Assembly: GCA_022432975.1 (NCBI GenBank)
Contig: CM039506.1
Coordinates: 14,082,006-14,146,005 of the forward strand
Source: Begonia masoniana
Taxonomy: Eukaryota; Streptophyta; Magnoliopsida; Cucurbitales; Begoniaceae
Length of the DNA stretch: 64,000 nucleotides
Reading direction: 5' to 3'
Shown here piece after piece: positions 48,241 to 60,584 of the stretch; the stretch's first letter is position 1, and every line of letters begins with the position of its first letter. The position numbers were made by a program, and so were the translations under genes. The notes under the pieces are model-generated. The model worked only from the letters and a program-made list of their open reading frames with translations, made no database searches and was not told the origin of the DNA.

Positions 48241-48286
48241 CCAAGCACAACAAGGAAGATTCATCTCTAGATGTAACAGATAGCCT

Positions 48287-48742
48287 TCAAACAAGTCCAA
48301 GCTTGGCATATTCAAAGGAAGACACAAGATGACATAGGCATGCACACACTAAAAAAGTGCATTCCAACTTTATCCATGTTGCACTTGGCATATTTTTCCC
48401 CAACGTGTGCTCAACTTCAACTAAAAATAACCACAAGTAAACTTTTACTACAACCTTATTCAATTTTTTTAACCCGAAATAAGTTGCACATTCTTTGATT
48501 TGAGTCATTCTAAACAATAAATATTGGACACCACCATTTTGCAAACATAGCATACCAAACCAATCATCAACAAACTCAAAAGGAAAAATATCCCTTCCAA
48601 ATCGAGTATCATCTACCAAATTTCTTGACCATTTGATTTTCTCCATCTTAGCCTTATCCACTACCCAAAGAGATATGTCAAGCTTAGCATAAGACTTGAT
48701 TTTGCTAAAAAGTTCAAAAAGAGAGTTACAACTTCTCCACAA
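48287..48742 (-). CDS. hypothetical ORF in repeat family N
   Basis: A 151-codon minus-strand frame (MWRSCNSLFELFSK...) between the two family N copies. I do not recognise a domain. It has many Trp, Phe and Leu residues, a SRNLVDDTRFGRDIFPFEF stretch in the middle, and a hydrophobic C-terminal third. It is more likely a remnant of an element's internal ORF than a host gene, because repeats lie on both sides and no introns or promoter are evident. Confidence 0.35.
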   Translation of the reverse strand: MWRSCNSLFELFSKIKSYAKLDISLWVVDKAKMEKIKWSRNLVDDTRFGRDIFPFEFVDDWFGMLCLQNGGVQYLLFRMTQIKECATYFGLKKLNKVVVKVYLWLFLVEVEHTLGKNMPSATWIKLECTFLVCACLCHLVSSFEYAKLGLV

Positions 48743-48744
48743 AA

Positions 48745-49008
48745 TTATTTCAAATTGTTGTAAAAGACAAGCTTTCCTTTGGTTGTGATAGTGCTCCTTT
48801 CCAAAATGCCAATAAAATAAATGTTTTTTTTGTTGAAAAAAATTGGCTTATCCATTTTGGCACAAGACTTTCCTTTCCACAAATAGCTTAAAGGTTCAAC
48901 ACCAGGTAAGTTTTGGGTCATTAAGTCTCTAGCTTCAAAATTAGGAAACCAAAAATTGTAAACCGCTAATGGAAGTCTTTTGTTTTTAAAATTGTTATTA
49001 TCAACCAC
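48745..49008 (-). CDS. hypothetical ORF fragment in repeat family N
   Basis: An 87-codon minus-strand frame directly upstream (on the minus strand) of the 151-codon frame but in another phase, so the two may be one broken gene. It has WFPNFEARDLM and PGVEPLSYLWKGKSCAK segments. I recognise no domain. Confidence 0.3.
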   Translation of the reverse strand: MVDNNNFKNKRLPLAVYNFWFPNFEARDLMTQNLPGVEPLSYLWKGKSCAKMDKPIFFNKKNIYFIGILERSTITTKGKLVFYNNLK

Positions 49009-49536
49009 AACACAAAAATTTTGTTCCTAAAATTTTAAATAATTACCCATATCAAAGGAATCTTCAATCTAAGCAATCCTAAAAAGTCAAGTAACCAAAT
49101 TGTTTTATGGAACATACCTCATTGACATACCATCGGCTAATATGGTCATTTTAAAATTTTTCAAGGTAGGATATAAGGACATCCTTCAAGGAGCTCCTCT
49201 TGCAACTCTCTTCTCAGTTTGTTAGACTTAAAGGGTCTTGAGTCATCATTAGGAGAGGTTCCTTTTAAAAATAGAACATCTCTTCATCTTTGTTATATCT
49301 ATCCATGGTTCTTGCAATGAGCTCATCTTCATACTCCAACATGTATGTTTCCTCCATAAAAATTCAGCTATACAAAGTGGAGGGCTCCCCATCCTCCATG
49401 AGGTGTGTTTCCTCCATGGCTGAAGTTTTTTTCTCTTGAGGAGGAACTTACTATTCATTCTTTAGAATGGATAGCTCTACAATAGGAGATAAGTCATCCA
49501 AACAATCCGAGCCAAGCAAAGGAATGATAAATCAAC

Positions 49537-49824
49537 TCAGGGCGGAGCCTCTACCCATCCATCTCCCAATAGTTCACACTGTTTGTCAACAATTTGTTCA
49601 TAAGGATCAACATTGGTTCTTTCCTCTTGCACAATAGAATAAGTAGACTCTTCATAACATTTAGACAATTTTTCAAGCATATGGTCTCTTTTGAGGAAGC
49701 TTGTAAGAATCTCAACCGATCTTGAGAGATTATTGTAGCTTTTTTGGCAAAAGGAATGCACGGTTTTGACATATTGTAGCAACAACTTATAGAAGTCAAA
49801 AACCAACTTCTTACCATTATTCAA
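49537..49824 (-). CDS. hypothetical ORF fragment in repeat family N
   Basis: A 95-codon minus-strand frame (MNNGKKLVFDFYKLLLQYVK...), ending near a Glu/Asp-rich tail. A second overlapping frame of similar size exists, so coding status is doubtful. It lies just left of the second family N copy. Confidence 0.25.
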   Translation of the reverse strand: MNNGKKLVFDFYKLLLQYVKTVHSFCQKSYNNLSRSVEILTSFLKRDHMLEKLSKCYEESTYSIVQEERTNVDPYEQIVDKQCELLGDGWVEAPP

Positions 49825-49879
49825 GGCTTAAAGCATGCAAGGAAACAATGAAAATGGGTCGAGTAAGACTAATATCAAC

Positions 49880-51440
49880 TTATGTGCCACCAAATGGGAG
49901 GCGAGTTCTTAACACAAGGTTGGCTAGCTAGTGCTATATGGCCGAGAGGAACTCCAACTTTGCACTAGCACAACATGATCTTCTTGGGGAATCCTAAGTT
50001 GAATATGGGCAGCTTTTGTGGGGGAATATAATGTGTTCCAAATTTGATGGTCAAAAATGGCGTGAAATGAATGTTTTGCTGAAAATGGTGAAGAGTGTTG
50101 GATAGAAGAATTACCAATCTAGCCGAGAAAATAGGTCTCCTTTGGGAAGGTATAACTGGCTCAATTGATGTCTTCTTGATGAGAACTTTGGATAGGTTTT
50201 TGCTCTACATGTGAGGAAATCTGTCTATGAAAATGAGGGGCTGAATTGTTGGGGATGAAAAGTTGTGGATGCAAAAATGTAGGTTGGTTCATAAAGTGCT
50301 ACGCCTGCACCTCCTCGGTGTTCTTCAAATTTTTTTGGATGCAAGCTTCCAATTTGCTATGAATTGAGTTTCTATACCTTTGCTAAATGTTTAACGTCTA
50401 TGGGAAGAGGAAGAAAAAAGTGCACGTAATGGATTCCACCTAAACTCACAAAGCGTGGAACCAAAACCCCATCACTTCAATCGGATGTTACTCACCCAAA
50501 TGGGGGCACGATACTTGAGAGATGAAACTTCAAGTTTGAAGAAAACTACAAAAAATTTGTCAAACATTTGTTGAAGATTACAACCCTTAAAAAGGGTATA
50601 AATACAACCTCTAAGAAAAATTAGGGTTTTCACCCAAAAAGAGAACATCGCAAGTTTTGTAAATAAAAAGGAAGGAGGGTACTCAGTTAGGCAGTAAAGT
50701 TGAGTATCTAGGATTATTACTTTTGGATGTTTGACTTCCCAAACCCAAAATGAGTAATTTCTAATACCTATTACATCAAGACTATATTATAATGTTTCTT
50801 TGACTTCCACAAATAGAGCACAACGATTGACTAGCACCCTTAGAATCAGCTATGCTCTATATCCTCCATGTGCTAGTGTTGTAGCCAAGGTGAAAGTTGC
50901 TCAATTGCCAAGTTGACATGCCAACACATCTATACTTGACTTCTCTTGTTTCTTGACCATAACATTGAAATAATAGCTATCTTTCTTGATCTTTCTACTA
51001 ATGGATTTAGGCTTCAAGGTAATGACTTCACAATAGAGCACAACGATTGACTAGCACCCTTAGAATCAGCTATGCTCTATATCCTCCATGTGCTAGTGTT
51101 GTAGCCAAGGTGAAAGTTGCTCAATTGCCAAGTTGACATGCCAACACATCTATACTTGACTTCTCTTGTTTCTTGACCATAACAAAATGATTTGAATTGA
51201 TCTTAGGAGTGGTGTTGCAAGTGAGGAAGATTTTTTAGTAGGATGTTGCGCCAATGCTCCATGGAACCAAAAGCTTTGACTCCTCTGTGTATAATTAACT
51301 ATGATTTGCCTCCAAACTAACTAGGAGAATGAGACCTACATATCAACAAAGAGGTTAGAAAATTCCTTGGTTGGGTTTGTTGTAAAGGGACCTCATGGCA
51401 CATGACCTTTACTTGGAAGGTGTCAACCCTTGTAGTGGAT
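49880..51440 (+). repeat. repeat family N, right copy
   Basis: Direct repeat of 36981-38121 plus 47693-48240. Together the two copies bracket about 1.6 kb with the unknown ORFs, which would fit a non-autonomous LTR element, but I found no TG/CA ends or target duplication. Confidence 0.6.
50801..51183 (+). repeat. 220-bp period tandem duplication
   Basis: The segment from 'tgacttcc' near 50801 is repeated from about 51021, including 'gagcacaacgattgactagc' at 50816 and 51036. The second copy ends after 'ttcttgaccataac' (51183). Confidence 0.92.
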
Positions 51441-52235
51441 TTTGCACCCTACACTGATTTTGAGTCTAAATGCTTATCTTTTTTTGTGAGTTCCTAGTTC
51501 AAGTTTAAGACTCCTCAAGTTGTATCCCTTGTATTCTGATTTGAGATTTTGATTTTAATTTGTTTTAGGTTCTGGCAATGTTCTTGTTTCTAGCGACTTA
51601 AATTTGATGCCTTGTTCTTGGTGGCTGTTCCCGATAGCATACGTTGGCTTAGTCAGTAAGGTTGTGGTCGTTATTGAGGTAGGAGTTTCTATATTGTTCT
51701 AAATTTGCATTGCTTTGTTTTCAAAACCTTATTTTGGGTGAATGACACTCATGAAACCCTTACAGGCCTTGGAAGCAAGCAGGTTAGTTTTTACGTATAT
51801 GTACAAATATTTGACACGTTTAAATTTCAACTGCATGCTCTTTAATTTTAATGTGTTATACTTGTGTACCTGATTGAGCTGATTGTTTGATTGAGCTAAT
51901 CGAGCCGTTATGTTATCGGTCTCAAATTGTTCTGGGCTACACCGGTCAAGCAACAAAAATAAATGGAGCCAGATCATGTATAACTTCTATTGACTGAAGA
52001 TCATTTGTTTATATGTGAAGAAAATTAGTAATAGGGCGATGATGATGTGCTCCTTGGGTTTCAAATCCCTAAATCTGGCAATGGTGTGATTGACGTTGCA
52101 ATTAAATGGTTTGGTCGCTGAACTTGCTCACCTGCCACTTTTTTTATCCACAGGTTGTGTTGTCGTAGAGCTTGCTCGCCAGCAACCTAGGTGACAATGC
52201 TAGGTCTTTTGATTGCCACCTTCTTTGACGATGTG
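51441..52235. other. non-coding spacer left of element K
   Basis: No ORF or recognisable element. The last bases before 52236 should hold K's target duplication, which cannot be verified because K's other end is outside the window. Confidence 0.5.
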
Positions 52236-54313
52236 TGTCACGACCTAGGGATGGGCTAAAACAAAAACGCCGGGTTAGGCGACCTGATTTCAAGGAAGGG
52301 AACCTGATCATTCAGCCCAATGCTAGATTTAACAGTGGAAATCTTAAGGATAATTACAGTCAAACCCACATATTGAAATCTCAAGCAGATAGTGCAATAT
52401 AACAATAATACTTAACAATTATCCAACCGTGCGTGAAAATAAAAGAAAATCTAATTCATCAGTTATGGTTACATACCCAAATCAAATATCATGTTTTAAC
52501 AAACTAAATTCTTACTAAAGAAATACAAATATAGTTCTAAGGAAAAGGAATAACAAGAATCTATCCCGATCTCCATTAAAGAAAGCTATAAGTCACTCTT
52601 TTCTTTACCTTGATTGGGAGGGAATCGTTGGGGTGAGTGACTAACTCAATAGAAACTTTATATCTAATGCATTTTGATTCAAAAACTGGTTTTCTATTTT
52701 TATTTCAAAAATTGTTATTTCACTTCGAACTATACATAGGTTATAAAATAGTTAAGGAAACTTATTTCCCTCTTTTTAACAAAACTGGCTCTGCGAGCCC
52801 TCAATTAGGTAGTTATAACACCGCCACATACATAGGTGGATATACAATGAAAATACTCACACCGTTTTCCTTAGAAACGTCATTAGTGAAAATGAAGTGT
52901 CACACAAGAACCACTCCAGCACACTACCACAGAAAGACGGTAATCTAGAGACCAAACAACATCTCATGAGATTAGAGGAAACTGTGATGCCGATCCAAAG
53001 ATCGAGCCCATCACTCAAGTTGCTGGCGACCGATAGTCTGTCACAACATCAATCAGAATTATAAATACTCTGATTAGGTTTAGGGATTAGAAACCCATGG
53101 AGCGCGTCATCACTGCCCTACTGCCAATTTTCTGTACGTACAAACAATATCACCTTCAAGCAACACAAGGTGGAATTGGATAGACTTGTGATACTTTGAT
53201 GCCATGACTACTCAAAGTATCAAAGAGGATTCATCCTCCCAACAAATCATAGCAAAAATCATGTACTATGTAATTCTAAAAATAAACATGAGAAAATCCA
53301 TACGTACATATACATATAAAATAGACGTGCTGGCAACCTAGCCCCGTCATACTTTTATAGGTGGCAACCCAACCAAAATTTAAATATGATGCAATGCAAT
53401 ACAAAAAGCATAAAATCTCTATCTCGACAATGACTACACCTCTTCCGTACAAGGGCGGTAACCTCTAATACTAGCTCGAAATCGACAAATTCGTTTGATC
53501 CTAAAAGAAATTAGTACCATAATATTCTTTTGAACATTAATAAAGTGTGGGTGGGTCCTATATCGTTAGAAACCGAAACTGAAAGAGAATCAATAAAGAA
53601 TTTGTGAAATTTCCCTCTAAAGTACATTGTGTGACACTTCTGGTCAACTTGTGGGAGTCCAGGTCAACTTGGGGAGTCTTGGTCAACCTACGAGAGTTTG
53701 CTGGTCAACCTATGAGATCTATTTGACAACCCATGGGAGTCGGTTGGTCAACTCGTGAGACTCCTCAGGTCAACCTGCGGATCCATTGGGGTCAACCGCG
53801 GGACTCTGTTTTACAAAGCAAAAGTCTGGTTTCAAATACGGGACTCTACTTTGCAAAAGGAGACTCTGCTGCAGAAATCTGCTTACGACAGAGGTTGCCT
53901 AAAAATGGTTCTAACGACAGATTTCGCAAGAAACTCATCGTTCACCATTTTTCACCTTTAATCAACCCAAAAACTTATCTAAACTTCACATCCTGTATAT
54001 AAAATAATTCTTTTTTATTTTATTTTTTATTTTAGTTTATTTAATATAAATAACTTATTTTTAAAAAAAACTCATTTATTCCTCATCCTTTAATATTTCA
54101 AATACTTTCTCAAGGTAAAGTTTCAACCCATTGACAATTTTCTCCAATTTAACCACACAGTAGTTTTTCAAATTACTGAATTGATTGAATTACTTAAAAA
54201 TCCAACGTGCTCACATAAAGGCAAAATCAATCAACCTTTGACACGTTGTTAGTCAATAACGTAAAATTTGGCATGTGGCAATTTTAATTTATTTTAAAAT
54301 ACGAGTTTTTACA
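52236..54313 (-). mobile_element. 3' LTR of element K (minus-strand gypsy)
   Basis: On the minus strand it starts TGTAAAAACTCG at 54313 and ends near GGTCGTGACA at 52236; 2078 bp. It aligns by eye with 58662-60035 along its length. It contains a GGTCAACC minisatellite at 53640-53815. Confidence 0.85.
53640..53815. repeat. GGTCAAC minisatellite in K's LTR
   Basis: About seven spaced copies of 'ggtcaacctgygggagtc' type units of roughly 20-27 bp. Confidence 0.85.
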
Positions 54314-54328
54314 TTTTTCTCCCCTCAA
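54314..54328 (-). promoter_or_regulatory. polypurine tract of element K
   Basis: On the minus strand TTTGAGGGGAGAAAA directly before the 3' LTR start. Confidence 0.8.
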
Positions 54329-54379
54329 AGAATTCCATTCCGAATTCAATACAAACTTAAAAGCAACCATCAAATAAAT

Positions 54380-55600
54380 GGGGGTACTTCTAGAACATCT
54401 CAGACTCGAGCTCCCATGTCGCTTCTAGCTCAGTGAATTCCTCCACAACACCTGAACCAATGGAATCCCTACCACGTAGGACTTGTATCTCTCTTCCAAG
54501 GATTCGCTCTGGCTCTTCTTCATAGGACACATTCTCCGGTATAGGAACGTTAGTTTAGGAGATAACATGCAAAGGATCCGGTGTGTACTTCCTAAGCATT
54601 GAGATGTAGAAAACATTATGGGCGTACCCAAGCTGAGGAAGCAAATAAAGTCTATATGCCACATTACCAATCCGATTAATAATCTATAACGAGTCAATGT
54701 ACCTCGAGGCTAATTTCCCTTTAACCTCAAATTGGTAGATGCCACGCCTTAGATGAACCTTTAGGAAAACAAAATCACCAGCCTCAAACTAAACTTCACA
54801 TCTCTTGAGATCGGCATAACTCCTCTACCTTCTTTGTAATGTCTTCAGCCTTTCTCAAATCAATTGGTTCTTCTTTATGGTTTCGTGAATCAACTCTAGC
54901 CCGAGAGTAACCCTCTTCTGTACCTCGGCCCAACACAAGGGCGAGCGACAAGGCGTCCATACAACGTCTCAAATGGAGAAACTTCAATACTGGCCTGAAA
55001 ACTATTGTTATAAACAAACTCAACCAACATCAGATGGTTGATCCAACTATCTTCAAAATCCAGAATACAGGCTTGCAATATATCCTCCAAAGTCTAAATG
55101 GTATGCTCTGATTGCTCATTCGTCTGAGGATGATGTGTTGTACTAAGGTTAAACTTTGTACCAAGGGCTTTCTGCATAGCTCTCCAAAATTTATAAGTGA
55201 ACCTAGGATCATGGTCAGAAACAATACTCAACAGAACACCGTGAAGACGACCAATGTTCTCGATATACACCCGACTACACTTTGACAAGGAAAAATTCAT
55301 CCAAATTAGAATGAAGTGAGTCGATTTTTTCAGACGATCCACAATGACCACAACCACATCAAGCTTTTGCGGAGTCCTCGGAAGTCCTATGACAAAATCC
55401 ATGGTAATCTTATCTCACTTCCACTCTGGAATAAGCAACGGTTACAACAAACCAGTTGCCTCTGATTTTCAGTATTAACCTGCTGACACATCAGACATCG
55501 AGCCACAAGTTCTGCCACTTCACATTTCATACCCACCCACCAGTATTATCGATTTAGATCTTGGTACATCTTTATACTGCTTGAGGGGATAGTAAACCTA
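54380..55600 (-). pseudogene. integrase and 3' pol of element K
   Basis: The best frame (55402 to 55094) shows the integrase core: MDFVIGLPRTPQ, IVDRLKKSTHF, IVSDHDPRFTYKFW and QSEHTI, so all three catalytic acidic positions are present. Stops split the rest (55090-54896, 54697-54425). The usual frames for the C-terminal part are broken, and a chromodomain cannot be asserted. Homologous to the integrase of L but clearly another lineage. Confidence 0.85.
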
Positions 55601-55699
55601 GACCTGTGAGCTATTCCAAGTATAGCTTGCCTCAACTCTTGACAACTTGAAACAACAACACGACTTTTGAAAAGTATACTTCCTTCAACGTTGACCTCC

Positions 55700-57050
55700 C
55701 AACCATCAAGTTGTTCGCCATTCTACAACTGACTGACTTTCTCTGCTAACTCATTATCTTGTCACTACATCTGCTTAGCACTCTGAAGCAAAGTAGGAGT
55801 ATCGAATATATTATACGCACAAGCTATATTATCATCCTCGTAATACTGCAGATCAAATTCTCCAATGGTGACGGACTGTTTCCACTCATCAAGAACCACA
55901 CATAAGAGATCCTTGAGGGTTTTGAATCAAAGCATTGGCAACCACGCCTTGTCAGGATGATACTCTAAGTTGAAGTTGTAGTCCTCCAACCTCAGTTTCA
56001 ACTCCTTGAATGTATTCTGACAACAATCATTCCATTTAAACTATACACCATTCCTGATCAACTTGGTCATCAGCGAGGCTACTGAGGAGAAATTCTTCAC
56101 AAAGCAATGATAGTAACCAGCAAAATCAAGAAAACTACAAATCTCTGATACATTCTTTGGTAGCTACCATCACATCTTTGATTTGATCTTGGCAGGATCA
56201 ACCAAAATTTCAGCTCAAGAAACTATGTATCCAAGAAACTTAACTTCGGACATCCATAAGTCACATTTATTCCTCTTGGTGTACAATTGATTATCCCTCA
56301 AAGGCTACAACACAATCCGAAGATGCTCCTTACGCTGACTTCGAGACTTTGAGTATACCAAAATGTTGTCAATGAAGACCATGACAAACCGATCTCATAA
56401 TGGTATCACAGTTCATAAGATCTATAAAAGCTAAGGGGGCATTGATCAAACCAAAAGGTAAGACCATGAACTTAAAGTGCCCATACCTCGATCTAAATGA
56501 TATCTTTGGGATATCCTCTTCCTGAATCTTCACTACTGTGAACAGACTGTCTCCTAAAATCTTCAAAAAATATCAGGACCTACCAAGCTGGTCAAACAAG
56601 TTATCAATCTTTGGCAATGGATACTTATTTTTACGATCACCCGATTCAACTTCTAGTAATCGATGAAAAGTTGCAAAGAACCATCAGCTTTCTTCGTGAA
56701 CAAATTGGAGCACCCCACGGAGACATACTCTCGCATATAAAACCTCGCTCTAACAACTCATCCAACTAAGTCCTTAACCCAACTAACTCTATCAGTGCCA
56801 TCCAATAATCAGGGATCAAAATTGGAGTAGCGCCAGGGACTAGATCAATACAAAACTCGATCTCTCGGTCTGGAGGTAACCCTGGCAACTCGTCAGGAAA
56901 TACATATGAAACTCTCTCACAATCGAGATATGCACATCCAACCAAATGTTCTCACCATTCACGTCAACCGACCATGAGTTCTCGTACTGTTCTAACCCAT
57001 GACAGCCACCTAAATAAGCCCTCAAGATTGGATTCATTGTAACTGCACAC
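55700..57050 (-). pseudogene. reverse transcriptase-RNase H of element K
   Basis: Recognisable on the minus strand from about 57050 to 55900. A frame at 56566-56369 includes KISFRSRYGHFKFMVLPFGL, the reverse transcriptase palm entry, ending at a stop before the DD motif; VFIDNILVYS-type sequence (catalytic Asp position partly changed) is seen near 56370. Several stops and frame changes; non-functional. Confidence 0.8.
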
Positions 57051-57142
57051 AAACCATTGCAGTACACAACAATCCTTCAATATTTCGAAATAAGAGTGAC
57101 CTTCTTCAAATGGAACTCTACTATTGCTTTATACCATCTTAG

Positions 57143-57379
57143 TCAATCAATTCCCAAAATCATCTCAAACTGGCTCATCAGTAAGACAACTAAGTTTGAC
57201 AAAAACTTACAGTCGTCAATGGCCGCACAAACTAACCGACACATAGAAGAGACCTTATCACAAACACCCCATGGAGTGCTAAGCACTAACGGAGATTCCA
57301 TCTCCTTCACAGTCAAACCCAAAAATGACACAAACATAGAGGAAATAAAAGAGTGTGTTGACCCGATATCGAGCAGCAC
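57143..57379 (-). pseudogene. aspartic protease of element K
   Basis: Frame with LLDIGSTHSFIS at its start and MILGID at its end, the two conserved marks of the gypsy protease. The usual DSG triad reads DIG here. Confidence 0.8.
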
Positions 57380-57779
57380 TCGAACAAAAGAGTGAGAGAC
57401 AAAAATAATACCATCAACAACTCCCTAGTCAGCCTGGTCATAGAATCCCTCATCTCCAACATTGCATAAGCTTTCTCTGACATCTTTCCTTTTCCCTTGT
57501 TGTCCATCTCATGGCCACCTTTGACAAAACTAGGCCACCTCCACTATTGTGAACAAACTATCTCCTAAAATCTTCTGACTTCTGCGGAGGATATTTGTTA
57601 GAACCATAACTCCGTTGATAACTTGTCGTCCTCTAGAAATCAGGACTGGTAGGATGAAAATGCTAGATGACTAACTTGCAGCTCCACGCCCACCCCCAAA
57701 TCCGGCTCTAGCAGCACTACCCTGCGGAGTAGATAAAGACTGACAGTGTGGGAGCTATTGTTGCTGCTGATTTTATGGG

Positions 57780-58561
57780 AAATTCCTCTTAATATCCCAT
57801 GGCTAACCACACGTGTAACAAGTGTAATGACTAAAGCTGTCGCTACCTGATACTGCTAGCATTTGGGGTTTGACCACTAGATCCATGTTCCTGAGGCTTT
57901 CCTTCATTCTTCTTCGTCAGCTTTGTTTCCTCTTTCTTAGCAGTCTTCTCTTGATAGCTTCCATAGTTAGCATTAAAGACTCTCTTCAACCTCTGAGCAG
58001 CCTCAATCACCTCAAGGAGAGAACCAAACCGAAGGAGAGCTACACTTTGATGAAGCTTTGATCTCAAGCCCAGCTGAAATTCACGATTTGTGCCTGCTCA
58101 GGCATCCTATCGGAATAGGGCAACAACTCCAAGAATCGAGCATAGTACTCAATCACTATCATACCTCCCTGAGATAAGTCATTAAAGGTCCTCATCATAG
58201 CATCTCGATGGCTACAGCTACTGTACTGACTCCAAAAAACCTCAATAAAGTCTTTCCACTCCATAGCCTGAACATTAAAGTTTGCTCGCACCGATACCTA
58301 CCCGATACTCTTCCGAAACTAGCAAAGTCTCAAAGTTCCTCTATATCTCTTGTAGCTAATTCTCTACTTCCATCAAATTTGCATCACCCTCAAACATAGG
58401 CGATAAAGCATAGCAAAGTCACGGAAGTAGGCCATCCGAGTAATATCAGGGTTTTGAGCTATGCTGCCACTAAAAAGGTTTCGCAACACCTCCATCATGG
58501 CTGTGATAGCATCAATAGTGTCGTCTTAGGTCTGGTTACAGGGATTCCATCTAGGAGGCAT
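57780..58561 (-). pseudogene. gag of element K
   Basis: Start ATG at 58561 on the minus strand (MPPRWNPCNQ), stopped after 11 codons. Gag capsid homology is visible at 58291-58064 (DFIEVFWSQYSS, TFNDLSQGGMIVIEYYARF) and continues to 57843 in another segment. The zinc knuckle near 57790 keeps its first two cysteines, but the His and last Cys positions are lost and a stop interrupts it. Confidence 0.8.
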
Positions 58562-58637
58562 TCTTATCTTAAAAGGAAATCAACACCAAGACTTAGAAAT
58601 CAATACACGGTACATTAGAAATCAAAAAGTTTTCAAA

Positions 58638-58653
58638 CCTGGATTTGATACCA
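58638..58653 (-). promoter_or_regulatory. primer-binding site of element K
   Basis: On the minus strand TGGTATCAAATCCAGG, an initiator tRNA-Met-type primer site, 8 bases from the presumed LTR edge. Confidence 0.75.
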
Positions 58654-58661
58654 AATATTTC

Positions 58662-60035
58662 TATCACGACTCGAGGATGGGCCGAAGCAGAAACACCGAT
58701 TGGGGCAACCCGATGCTAGGGGAGGGAAGCCGATCACCCAGCCCAAGGCTAAATTTGACAGTGAAAGTCTTAAGGATAATTACAGTCAAGCTCACATAAT
58801 GAAATTCTATGCAGGTAGTGTAATATTAAAATAACACTTAACAATTATCCGACTGTGCATAAAAATAAAAGAAAATTCAATTCATCAGTTATTATTACAG
58901 ACTTACATCAAATACCAAGTTTTACAAACTAAGTCCTTACCAAGGAAATACGAATATAGTTCTAAAGAAAAGGAATGACAAGAGTTTCTCTCGATCTCCA
59001 CTAAAGCAAGCCCTAGCCACTCTTTTCTTTACCTAGATTGAGACAGAGTCGTTGGAGTGAGTGATTAGCTCAGTAGAAACTTTATACATAATGCATTTTG
59101 ATTCAAAAACGGGTTTTCTATCTTTATTTTAAAAACTGTTATTTCACTTCGAACAATTCCTAAGCTACAAAATAGTTAAAGAAACATCTTTTCTTCTTTT
59201 TAACAAAATTGGCTTCGCGAGCCCTCAGTGAAGTAGTTATAAAACCACCACAGACATAAGTAGTTGTACAACGAAAATACTCTCACCATTTTCCTTAGAA
59301 ACGACATCAAGAAAAATGGAGTGTCACACACAAGGACAACTCCAACACACCACCACAGAAAGACGGTGATTCGAAGACCAAACAACGTCTTATGAGGCTA
59401 GAGAAAACTGTGATGGTATCTGAAGATCCAGCTCATCACCGGAGTTGCTGGCGACCAACAGTCTGCCACGATACCAACTCGAACCAAATATACCCTAATC
59501 ATCTTTAGGAATTCAAAACCCAAGGAGCGCGTCATCACCGCCCTACTATCAGTTTTTCGTACATATAAACAAAACCATCTTCATGCAACAAAAGGTGTAA
59601 TGGGATAGCCTCATGATATTTTGATGCCAAGACTGCTCAAAGTATCAATAGGATTCATCCTCCCAACAAATCACAGCAAAAATTACGTTACATGTAATGC
59701 TGAAAATAAATATAAGAAAATTATTATGTACATATACATATCAACCGAATGTGCTGGGGACAAGGCCCCGTCATACTTTTACAGGTGGCAACCCACCATA
59801 ATAATACCTTTAAAAATGATACAATGCAATGCAAAAAGCATAAAATTCCTACATCGATGATGACTACTCCTCTTACGTATAGGAGCGGCAACCTCGGGTA
59901 CTTGCTAGAAATCAGAAAAATTGTCCGAGCTTAAAAAAAATTAGTACCATAAATATCCTTTCGAACACTAATAAAATATGTGTGGGTTCTATACCGAGTT
60001 AGGAACCCAAATCGAAAGAGAATCAACAAAGAATT
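58662..60035 (-). mobile_element. 5' LTR of element K, truncated by insertion of J
   Basis: Homologous to 52236-53602 of K's 3' LTR. At 60035 it is interrupted by the 5' LTR of element J; in the 3' LTR the uninterrupted sequence reads 'aaagaatttgtgaaatttccc'. The remaining part must lie beyond the window. Confidence 0.88.
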
Positions 60036-60584
60036 TGTAGCACCCGATTCTATTAAACCAATTTCTATTCCGTTATTTAATAGTAAGCATGTTGTGGAGA
60101 AAATTTAGGAAAGTATTAATTAGGTTAATGAGTGACTAAGTAAGGGCATAGTGGTAAATCGAGAACTTATAATGGATAACCTATTTAAGGAAAGAGGCTT
60201 TGTGATTAAATGCACTGTAGCCGCCACTCTTTCCCTACTCTCCTCTCTCGATATTCAGCTCAAGCAGCAGAGCTCTCTAGGCGATTCTTCCATTCGATTT
60301 TCTCCAAACTAGGTGAGTTCTATTTCGATTCCTTGCTGCATTGGTAACTATCGATGATTTGGGGAGTGGATAAATGTGAGTTTCGAGAATGCTGTAAGCG
60401 AACTAGTTCGGGTTTTGTGGTAATCGGAGATGTATAAAGAACTAAGCTCCTAAACTAGTTTCCATAGGCTTCTGGATTGTGTAGAATGAGGTTTAGTAAA
60501 ATCTAATCGATAATCTGTCCATGATTTTAGGTTGAGTAAGCTCCCAAAGTAGTTTGCAACACCGAGCATTTCCAGGAGAGCCCG

